This document shows, piece by piece, positions 12,223 through 16,650 of a DNA stretch of 16,650 nucleotides (the stretch's first letter is position 1; each line of letters begins with the position of its first letter). A program made the position numbers and the translations under genes. Below the pieces are notes generated by a model. The model was not told the DNA's origin. It searched no databases and was given only the letters and a program-made list of their open reading frames with translations. Source of the DNA: Verrucomicrobiota bacterium. GTDB taxonomy: Bacteria > Verrucomicrobiota > Verrucomicrobiia > Opitutales > Opitutaceae. The DNA lies in assembly GCA_023391285.1 (NCBI GenBank), contig JAEWBF010000085.1, positions 1-16,650 on the forward strand, given 5' to 3'.

Positions 12223-13467
12223 ATGGACGGCGTTTTATTAAAGAGTGGTCGAGTGATAAGCATCACCAGTCGTGCGGACGTTCTCACGAACGAGACGCTG
12301 CAAGCTGTGCTAGACAATGACGACGCACGACAAGGGGTGCGGTGCGCGTGTCGACTCGGCTCGTATCCGGAATTAGAGCTTCCGCTGGAACGGTTTCCGC
12401 AGCGTATCGGCCACCGGAAAGTTTGGCGACTTGATCGTCGGTCCGTCGGTGACGATCACCACGAAGATTGCCCATTCAATCTAGGATCGAGCCACTGGCG
12501 CTCTGAACCAAGCCCCGCCCTCGTGTTCGGCGAGATAGATGTTAGCTTACGTGACAGCAATTTAGCGTTTCGCCATGTGTGTCGATGGTTGCTGTCACGT
12601 GCGATCACAATGGCGGCCCTGGACGCCCTTGAGAGACCGGACGCGAAATTTTGGCCACGTTTTTGGACGAATATCGCGACAATTCAGGGAAGGGGATGCG
12701 TCGTCAGATATGACATTGCGGAGGAGTCTAAAAAACGAGGACTAGAGTTTCGCTATGGTTTCATGGACGCCGTGCCTCGCGGAGAGGCAATAATCACGTT
12801 ATTCGATCTCGGAACCGAGGAGGCCATGGCGGAGACGAGCGTGTATTCGATACCAGCGACGTTATCAGAGGCCATATTGCCTAGTCTATCACTTGGACCG
12901 CATATTATCGGACCGCCTTATTTTGTGTTTGTGGCGATCGATAGGGAAAATCGCATAGCGAGAATGGCAGTGTTCCCGGTTCACCTTGACGCGCGAGGTC
13001 TGTATTCCGTCGAATCGTGGTATGAGCGGTGGCGGGCCCAAGAATTCACTAAGCTTGGATTGATGTTCTACAAGCCGATGCGCGGGGATGATCTCAACAC
13101 CTTCTGGGAAGGGCTTGGACGGCACCGCGCAATTGTGTTCAGGAGGATATGGTTTCGGCCCGACTTCCTGATCTATACACCGGAGCGTCCGGTTGTGATT
13201 GAAGAGTTACGCGGGATTCCTCTCGGCAAAGCTTTGCAGTATGACGTGGTGATGGAGCGCAAGCGTGAAGAGACAACTCGTTTAGCGCCGCCTGGCCACG
13301 TGGAGTTCCGAGAGTATTCGGGGTATCGTGAGAAGGCCCCGGAGTGGCATCCCACCGACTATTCTCTCCTTGGGGTTTCAATGCGAGTCGCCGCGAGTGC
13401 ATTCACCGAGATACTCGCGTTTGAATCGCCGGAAAGTGCTGCGGCACTCAAGAGGCGTGTTCGCTGA
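12223..13467 (+). CDS. DUF1173-like protein, possible PD-(D/E)XK fold
   Basis: A 414-aa protein. The N-terminus has a likely zinc site: C41-x-C43 with H79/H80 and C83 (HHEDCPF), as in DUF1173 proteins of conjugative elements. The C-terminal part has FRPDFLIYTPERPVVIEELR, with D314 and E327/E328 followed by G331 and then Y340...K347, resembling the 'PDFvL....EvfG...Y..rk..K' end of DUF1173 and a degenerate PD-(D/E)XK nuclease core. It starts 2 bases after the relaxase stop and so belongs to the mobilization operon. A role in DNA processing during transfer is inferred; the function of DUF1173 is not established to my knowledge. Stretches near 12540-12780 are more AT-rich than neighbouring genes. 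Confidence 0.55.
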   Translation: MDGVLLKSGRVISITSRADVLTNETLQAVLDNDDARQGVRCACRLGSYPELELPLERFPQRIGHRKVWRLDRRSVGDDHHEDCPFNLGSSHWRSEPSPALVFGEIDVSLRDSNLAFRHVCRWLLSRAITMAALDALERPDAKFWPRFWTNIATIQGRGCVVRYDIAEESKKRGLEFRYGFMDAVPRGEAIITLFDLGTEEAMAETSVYSIPATLSEAILPSLSLGPHIIGPPYFVFVAIDRENRIARMAVFPVHLDARGLYSVESWYERWRAQEFTKLGLMFYKPMRGDDLNTFWEGLGRHRAIVFRRIWFRPDFLIYTPERPVVIEELRGIPLGKALQYDVVMERKREETTRLAPPGHVEFREYSGYREKAPEWHPTDYSLLGVSMRVAASAFTEILAFESPESAAALKRRVR

Positions 13468-13509
13468 TCAGAGTTCGGCCTCCACCGGCGTGTGTTCTGA
13501 AGCGTAGCT

Positions 13510-13797
13510 TTGTTGGTCGTGAAACTGAAACCGTCTCTGCACCAACAACTGGTCGCGTTGATCGACGCTGAGATCCGGAGGCTCAAGCGAGCACGTAGTG
13601 CCCTTGTGGTCTGCGACTCGGAAGTCTGCCGTGCGGCAGTGTCGACTTTTGGCGGCATACCCGATGCCGCCTCTTGGTTGTGTTCCCCTAACCGGAGTTT
13701 GGCGGGGCAGCCCCCTGTCGCCCGATCATGGGCGGAGCGTGGGCGCATTGCTGTCAAAAGTATCCTACATCGGCTCGATCACGGGGTATTCGCATGA
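13510..13797 (+). CDS. Small DUF2384-like protein, second stand-alone copy
   Basis: A 95-aa protein. The C-terminal 45 residues (DAASWLCSPNRSLAGQPPVA, then IAVKSILHRLDHGVFA) match the DUF2384 toxin-binding domain very well: W-L..PN.sL.G.pP...G...V..IL.RldHGVf. The N-terminal half is a single charged helix (LIDAEIRRLKRARSALVV), as in the 2080-2319 protein, and no HTH is present. The two proteins share this layout and the ending HGVF(S/A), so they are probably paralogues. The start is uncertain: TTG 13510 and GTG 13519 are both possible. The stop overlaps the next start (ATGA at 13794). No RES toxin is nearby. Confidence 0.65.
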   Translation: MLVVKLKPSLHQQLVALIDAEIRRLKRARSALVVCDSEVCRAAVSTFGGIPDAASWLCSPNRSLAGQPPVARSWAERGRIAVKSILHRLDHGVFA

Positions 13798-14126
13798 TCT
13801 CGATATCTTGGGAGTTAATCGTCGCATTCATCGCGATTCGTCCAGAGCTTGCCGCCGGAATGGCAGAGTTCGGCCTCCGGATGATCATCGCCGAACCATC
13901 AAGGATCCTTTTTCGGGCGGGCATCCATTGGGCTGTGAGCGTTTTATCCAATTTTCCGAGCAAAATTCTTTTTCGCCGGGTCTCTGGTCGGCGTGCGAAG
14001 CGGCCGAGGGGGGCGAAAGCGCGAAAAAGCGACCTCGCCCCGAAATTGCGGCGCAAAAAAGCACGGAGGAAACCGCGTGCTATTTATCATGGTGATGAAT
14101 CTTCTATCCACAGGTTACCAAGCTAA
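13794..14126 (+). CDS. Small very basic hypothetical protein
   Basis: A 110-aa protein, start chosen at the ATGA overlap with the previous gene. Residues 1-60 (MISISWELIVAFIAIRPELA, AGMAEFGLRMIIAEPSRILF) are hydrophobic or amphipathic, perhaps one membrane-associated helix. Residues 64-100 are a dense Arg/Lys cluster (RRVSGRRAKRPRGAKARK) typical of nucleic-acid contact. I do not recognise it. It overlaps the excisionase-like gene by about 50 bases. Confidence 0.45.
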   Translation: MISISWELIVAFIAIRPELAAGMAEFGLRMIIAEPSRILFRAGIHWAVSVLSNFPSKILFRRVSGRRAKRPRGAKARKSDLAPKLRRKKARRKPRAIYHGDESSIHRLPS

Positions 14127-14445
14127 TGTTGATACGCCAACGATCAGCGACGAAGGCCACCTTGCCGTCGAGCAGCGTCAAGTCGAGGTGGGGGGAAACT
14201 CCACGGCCCTTTGGATCCGGTGGCCCACGGCTGCATCGTGGCCGGGGACGCTTACGATTATCGAGGCCGCAGCATTTCTCCGTATCTCGACGGACATGAT
14301 CCGCGACATGATCGCACCGGGCCGTGATGGCCGTGCGATATTGCGGCACCAGCGATTGCGAGGAAAAAGCAACAGGTTCACAGTCCGAATCTCTAAGGAC
14401 GACTTAGCCGCCTTGGGGCGAATTGATGACCGATCTACTACGTAG
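14077..14445 (+). CDS. Excisionase-like HTH protein (recombination directionality factor)
   Basis: A 122-aa protein with a MerR/excisionase-type winged HTH at about residues 60-115 (TLTIIEAAAFLRISTDMIRD, MIAPGRDGRAILRHQ, then RFTVRISKDDLAAL), as in HTH_17 proteins ('lltieEaA..L.is...v...i..G....ir.g...ri...dL'). The start was set at GTG 14077 because GGAGGA (14065-14070) lies 6 bases upstream; ATG 14089 is the alternative and has no such site. Residues before the HTH are unstructured. It lies about 95 bases from the tRNA-Asp att core, the usual place for a Xis that directs excision. The partner integrase is not in the window. Confidence 0.6.
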   Translation: MLFIMVMNLLSTGYQANVDTPTISDEGHLAVEQRQVEVGGNSTALWIRWPTAASWPGTLTIIEAAAFLRISTDMIRDMIAPGRDGRAILRHQRLRGKSNRFTVRISKDDLAALGRIDDRSTT

Positions 14446-14470
14446 CTGTTCGACGAATGCGCGACAAAAA

Positions 14471-14494
14471 AACTGCCACCAGAACTGCCACCAG
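14471..14494. repeat. Tandem 12-bp direct repeat near att
   Basis: AACTGCCACCAG occurs twice in direct succession (14471-14482, 14483-14494), 47 bases left of the tRNA-Asp fragment. Integrase arm-type sites are often short direct repeats in this position. The role is inferred. Confidence 0.5.
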
Positions 14495-14540
14495 AAGGAC
14501 CCAAATTGGCCTTCTCCTAGGAGAGCAGGCCCCGATCACA

Positions 14541-14568
14541 GCGGGTTCGAGTCCCGTCCATCCCGCCA
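14541..14568 (+). other. att site: 3' end of tRNA-Asp (T-arm, acceptor strand, CCA)
   Basis: The 28 bases read as T-stem GCGGG, T-loop TTCGAGT, T-stem CCCGT, acceptor strand CCATCCC, discriminator G and CCA. They are almost identical to the 3' end of E. coli tRNA-Asp as I remember it (GCGGGTTCGAGTCCCGTCCG, then TTCCGCCA). The upstream sequence does not form an anticodon arm or D-arm and has no 5' GGGATGG partner, so this is not an intact tRNA. A host terminator follows directly. This marks the boundary between the element (left) and chromosome (right). Confidence 0.75.
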
Positions 14569-14573
14569 ATTTC

Positions 14574-14605
14574 AAAGGCCCGCTTCCTCACGGAGACGGG
14601 CCTTT
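14574..14605 (+). terminator. Terminator of the tRNA-Asp gene
   Basis: AAAGGCCCG (14574-14582) and CGGGCCTTT (14597-14605) make a perfect 9-bp stem with a 14-base loop, 5 bases after the CCA. The position is that of the native tRNA terminator left on the chromosomal side of the junction. Confidence 0.75.
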
Positions 14606-14674
14606 CGATTGGGGAAGAGACTTTTACGCGGGATCGTCCGTGTTTCGCGAAGATTCCCCGGGGACCGAATCGTG

Positions 14675-15190
14675 TTAAGCGTTCGCACACCTTTCGATCG
14701 TATCCCAAGTGCGCGTCGTGATGTTGGTGCCAAACGTCTTCTCGAGTAGGTGCATGAAGACCGGTCCGCAAGGCCCCGGCGCATAAACGGAAAATACTTC
14801 GCGATCTTGTATCGTCAGGACGCGTGCGCCTTCGACTGCGAGGGGCAAGGTTGGTGGCGCCTTCGGAGCCAACCGGAGAAAGGTGACAACGCGCTTGGCC
14901 GCCGTCGGAAACTGGAACGCTCTATAGGGATCGTTCGCGATCAACTCCAGGAGAGCATCGACTGGACGGACGATGGTAAGGAATGTCCGGCCAAGCGCGT
15001 CAGCCATGGCGGCTTCTGCTTTGCGTTCGACGGCGGCGGCCGAGGACATGCGCGTGTCAAACACCACATTGCCGCTCGATCTGACGGTCTTCACGTTCGT
15101 GAACCCCGCCGATTCAAAGCAGTGCTTCAACTGGGGCATTTTCGCATTCATGGGGCTGACGCCTCGAAGGAAAGCCACGTGTCGACTCAT
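14675..15190 (-). CDS. DUF1697 family protein
   Basis: A 171-aa protein covering the DUF1697 family over its whole length: N-terminal FLRGVSPMNAKMPQLKHCFE (family 'LRGIN.gg.kmkmaeLr..fe'), then VKTVRSSGNVVFDTR ('V.TyiqSGNvvF'), and the C-terminal LLEKTFGTNITTRTWDTIER ('...lG.. .TtRNWnTv.kl'). The function of DUF1697 is unknown; it is a compact alpha/beta cytoplasmic protein. ATG 15188-15190 is the normal family start. It reads toward the tRNA junction. The stop lies in GCTTAAC, which resembles an inverse attC core, but no attC follows. Confidence 0.85.
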   Translation of the reverse strand: MSRHVAFLRGVSPMNAKMPQLKHCFESAGFTNVKTVRSSGNVVFDTRMSSAAAVERKAEAAMADALGRTFLTIVRPVDALLELIANDPYRAFQFPTAAKRVVTFLRLAPKAPPTLPLAVEGARVLTIQDREVFSVYAPGPCGPVFMHLLEKTFGTNITTRTWDTIERCANA

Positions 15191-15221
15191 GATGTTCGCT
15201 TACTCGGTAGACTGCCAGACG

Positions 15222-15788
15222 TCAAAGCTCGGCCCTACCGGCTGGGTGGCGGCGCTGCGTGAATCGCAGTCGGGTCACAACGCTTTTTCGAAGAGAAGCA
15301 GAAATCGGATTTCTCCGTCCATGCGCGCTGGTTCTTCGCCGTGCTGAGTTGCGCCCTTCCGAGAGTAGAACTGTGCCGCGTGAGGATTGCTGGTTATACA
15401 CAGCGGCATCTTGGACTTTGCTGCCGCCAAAAACGGCAGAAACATAGCCGTTCGCAATGTCTGCATTGGAGATGGTGAACTTTGCGGTCGCCGACGCGGC
15501 CTTGTCGATGGTGCACGCAGATCCATTCGAATGTTCTCGTCGCACGTTCGAAGCGCTTACGGTGAGCGGCAGAACTCTCAAAAGATAGAAACGGAATGTT
15601 CCGAATGCCGGCCATCGGGTCGTCGGGCGGAGGGAGAAATCTAACCTTCCGTCGTGTTGAACCGCGGCAGCGCCAAATGTATCAAGCAACTCTTCGACAC
15701 TTGAACTCACCTCAACATGCGCGCGCGGGGCGGCGAGGACCGCAACGGATATGAACGATACAAGTATCAAACTGGCGATGAAGCGCAT
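15222..15788 (-). CDS. Signal-peptide protein with altered C-terminus
   Basis: A 188-aa frame. Residues 1-20 (MRFIASLILVSFISVAVLAA) are a clear Sec signal peptide with cleavage likely after ALAA-type residues, so the product is exported. Residues 21-125 (HVEVSSSVEELLDTFGAAAV, later TAKFTISNADIANGYVSAVF) look like a real globular domain I cannot name. From about residue 125 on the frame becomes low-quality and Arg/Ser-rich, and overlaps the tail of an acetyltransferase gene in another frame. The native C-terminus is therefore probably lost or short, and this reading a fusion product. ATG 15788 lies 6 bases from the attC core site, the usual position for the first gene of a cassette. Confidence 0.5.
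   Translation of the reverse strand: MRFIASLILVSFISVAVLAAPRAHVEVSSSVEELLDTFGAAAVQHDGRLDFSLRPTTRWPAFGTFRFYLLRVLPLTVSASNVRREHSNGSACTIDKAASATAKFTISNADIANGYVSAVFGGSKVQDAAVYNQQSSRGTVLLSEGRNSARRRTSAHGRRNPISASLRKSVVTRLRFTQRRHPAGRAEL
15275..15412 (-). pseudogene. C-terminal remnant of a GNAT acetyltransferase
   Basis: In the frame other than that of the signal-peptide gene, the last 45 codons read KMPLCITSNPHAAQFYSRKG, then a charged region and LLLFEKAL before TGA. The segment TSNPHAAQFYSRKGA is the acetyl-CoA-binding end of GNAT proteins ('l.sNphA..FYer.GF/A'). No GNAT core precedes it in any frame. The break lies near 15412-15420, where the signal-peptide protein starts to look wrong. This indicates a deletion or recombination joining two unrelated genes. 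Confidence 0.5.
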
Positions 15789-15793
15789 TTTTT

Positions 15794-15891
15794 GCCGAAC
15801 GTCAGAGATCAGCCACACGTGTGATGGCGCGGGCTGTGCGTAAGCACAGAACGTGACAAGCATACGTGTTGGCTGTAGCGCCTGGTTAGCC
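15794..15891 (-). other. attC integron recombination site
   Basis: Plus strand: GCCGAAC (15794-15800) at one end and GTTAGCC (15885-15891) at the other match RYYYAAC/GTTRRRY with one mismatch each. Inner arms CAGCCACACG (15810-15819) and CGTGTTGGCTG (15865-15875) pair fully except for one extra T, the typical extrahelical base of attC. The apex has a perfect CTGTGC-GTAA-GCACAG hairpin (15834-15849). The toxin stop codon lies inside GGCTAAC on the minus strand, and the next cassette's ATG lies 6 bases beyond the other core, as in normal cassettes. No integron integrase is visible. Confidence 0.75.
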
Positions 15892-16203
15892 CGATTTACG
15901 TTCAAGCAGGACTCGCCGAATGAGCTGCGGATCGTCTCGCATATCGCGAACTGCCACGACGGTGGTGACCTCAGGCTCAATGACAAAGAAAACGCCAAAA
16001 TAACTGCGGCGAATGACAGCCCTTCGAAAGAACCGATGCTTCTTCGGAAACATCTCCGGATTCCATTCAATCCACGAAACCGTCTCTCGAAGCCGCTCGC
16101 GAAACCAAACTCGTCCATCATGCCGCCACGAGTCGTAGTAATCGTAGGCGTAACGAAGATCCTCTTCGACGAACGCCAGAAACTCGACCGGCTGACTCTT
16201 CAC
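15886..16203 (-). CDS. RelE/ParE-family toxin
   Basis: A 105-aa toxin: N-terminal FVEEDLRYAYDYYDSWRHDG, then FRERLRETVSWIEWNPEMFP and IRRSYFGVFFVIEPEVTTVV, VAVRDMRDDP. This is the RelE/ParE fold pattern ('eA..Di..a..yY.....g...F...l...l..i..nP..f......RR......fPY.vyy.ie...v.v.av.h..R.P'). ParE-type members inhibit gyrase and RelE-type ones cut mRNA; I cannot tell which. The GTG start overlaps the antitoxin stop by 4 bases (GTGA). The TAA stop lies in the attC core. The first 10 residues are unusually Pro-poor and short, but the length is normal. Confidence 0.85.
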   Translation of the reverse strand: MKSQPVEFLAFVEEDLRYAYDYYDSWRHDGRVWFRERLRETVSWIEWNPEMFPKKHRFFRRAVIRRSYFGVFFVIEPEVTTVVAVRDMRDDPQLIRRVLLERKSG

Positions 16204-16412
16204 CGGCGGGCTACGCGGCGCTCCAACTCCTCCAGCGAAATCCGCTCAACCTTCCCTGACCGATACGCCTTCCAACGCGAATCCAAGAGCGCGCGATCTT
16301 CCGCACTTACAGGGCGACGGTCATCGACAGCCGCACGCCAAAGCTCGTCCGCCAACTTGAGCTTCTGCCGCTTCGGCAGCTTTCGAAGTTCTGGAAACTG
16401 TGCGAGTGCCAT
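16200..16412 (-). CDS. Addiction-module antitoxin (small acidic/helical)
   Basis: A 70-aa protein starting MALAQFPELRKLPKRQKLKL. The central ADELWRAAVDDRRPVSAEDR, followed by LLDSRWKAYRSGKVERISLE, has the pattern of the 'putative addiction module component' (TIGR02574/Unstab_antitox) family: 'l..s.rl.LaeeLw.si.......l.....ell..R...y..gp....sweevk'. It partners with the downstream RelE/ParE toxin, coupled by a GTGA overlap. ATG 16412 was preferred; TTG 16421 is in frame but unnecessary. Together they form a two-gene integron cassette in the anti-window direction. Confidence 0.8.
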   Translation of the reverse strand: MALAQFPELRKLPKRQKLKLADELWRAAVDDRRPVSAEDRALLDSRWKAYRSGKVERISLEELERRVARR

Positions 16413-16461
16413 GAGGCGCAAGGTGAGAGTTAAGGCCGGCCGGTCAACCCCTGCTTTCTTT

Positions 16462-16533
16462 GGCTAACGTCAAAGATCAGAGGACATGAGGTGGCCGAGC
16501 GGCGCAGCGAGTGGCATACGCTGCCCGGCCACC
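16462..16533 (-). other. Second attC-like site, partial, ending near the transposase
   Basis: GGCTAACGTCAAAGATCAG (16462-16480) differs at 3 of 19 positions from the start of the attC at 15794, in the same orientation. A strong hairpin follows: GGTGGCCG (16490-16497) with CGGCCACC (16526-16533), and inner GCAGCG (16504-16509) with CGCTGC (16519-16524). The matching outer GTTRRRY core is missing on the right, where the transposase starts 4 bases later. The site is thus truncated or interrupted by the insertion sequence. Confidence 0.55.
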
Positions 16534-16536
16534 ATT

Positions 16537-16650
16537 ATGATCACGAACACCTGCAAGAATGTTCGCGAAAGCGTCCAAGTCGCGGGGCCGGAAGCCGGCG
16601 CCGCTTGTGAGCAGAAGGAAGTGTATCTCGGCATCGATGCGGCGGCAGCG
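16537..16650 (+). CDS. IS110-family transposase, 5' end only
   Basis: ATG 16537 opens a frame that runs to the window edge (38 codons), starting MITNTCKNVRESVQVAG and ending EVYLGIDAAAA. The YLGID motif is the usual N-terminal strand of DEDD/IS110 transposases, with the Asp being the first catalytic residue. An N-terminal stretch before it is normal in this family. The gene starts right after the attC-like site. IS1111-group elements of this family are known to target attC sites. Only the 5' end is seen, so subgroup and integrity are unknown. Confidence 0.6.
   Translation, partial: MITNTCKNVRESVQVAGPEAGAACEQKEVYLGIDAAAA
16537..16650 (+). mobile_element. Left part of an IS110/IS1111-family insertion sequence
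   Basis: The element continues beyond the window. Its left edge cannot be fixed from one side: it lies between 16481 and 16536, because these bases no longer align with the attC at 15794. The hairpin at 16490-16533 may belong to the IS end rather than to attC. Confidence 0.45.

Noticed and set aside
13469..13878. 15-bp direct repeat CAGAGTTCGGCCTCC at 13469 and 13864
   Set aside because: One repeat pair of this length in 16 kb is near chance; the second copy lies inside a coding frame.
14541..14568. Intact tRNA-Asp gene
   Set aside because: No D-arm, anticodon arm or 5' acceptor strand precedes the T-arm; only an att remnant.
14669..14690. GCTTAAC at the DUF1697 stop as an attC inverse core
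   Set aside because: No GTTRRRY partner or pairing arms follow before the tRNA terminator.
1..16650. CRISPR array or rRNA genes
   Set aside because: No regularly spaced direct repeats and no rRNA-like sequence seen.

Overview
The window looks like the right-hand two thirds or more of an integrative and mobilizable element (about 1-14568) followed by about 2 kb of host chromosome that carries integron-type cassettes (about 14569-16650). The DNA is GC-rich with GC-rich third codon positions. The attC type (a stop codon inside GGCTAAC, whose reverse reading gives the peptide NQALQPTR) and the IS110-type transposase start are reminiscent of Verrucomicrobiota (Opitutales-like). That placement is a tentative impression, not a search result.

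Left part (1-8836): a string of small modules, mostly toxin-antitoxin or defence-like. After the 3' end of a truncated gene (3-83) and an unknown gene (161-535, minus) come: a DUF6036-type nucleotidyltransferase with an overlapping partner (932-2007); two small proteins with a DUF2384-like (MbcA/ParS/Xre) toxin-binding domain, convergent on a strong bidirectional terminator (2080-2319 plus, 2369-2875 minus); a ClpX-like AAA+ ATPase (3068-3997) and a DUF6998/PD-(D/E)XK nuclease-like protein (4176-4733); a VapBC pair with a clear promoter-operator (4954-5597); an orphan AbrB-like regulator (5866-6102); and a HigB toxin with a HigA antitoxin fused to an ImmA/IrrE metallopeptidase domain (6522-8019). 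Four copies of one 44-bp hairpin repeat (617-660, 2922-2965, 4743-4786, 6181-6224) sit between these modules and nowhere else that I could find. They look like module boundaries.

Centre to right (9700-14445): a mobilization operon. It has an unknown leader gene, a MobC-like ribbon-helix-helix protein, a MobA-type relaxase with an HxH motif, then a DUF1173-like protein, a third DUF2384-like protein, a small basic protein and an excisionase-like HTH protein. The 3' half of the relaxase gene contains two further good reading frames in a second frame: a coiled-coil protein with a C-terminal membrane helix, recalling MobB of RSF1010, and a second coiled-coil protein. The palindrome GGACGCGTCC occurs exactly four times, all between 9240 and 10602. 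The region 9420-9700 is rich in hairpins and is the best place for an oriT. No type IV secretion genes and no integrase are visible, so helper functions and the integrase must lie elsewhere.

Right junction: 28 bp at 14541-14568 are the T-arm, 3' acceptor strand, discriminator and CCA of a tRNA-Asp, with no 5' half in front and the tRNA terminator behind. This is the att site distal to the intact tRNA. Host DNA follows: a DUF1697 gene, a signal-peptide protein whose 3' end is fused to a GNAT acetyltransferase tail, a good attC site (15794-15891), a RelE/ParE-type toxin-antitoxin cassette, and a second attC-like core interrupted by the start of an IS110-family transposase at the window edge.
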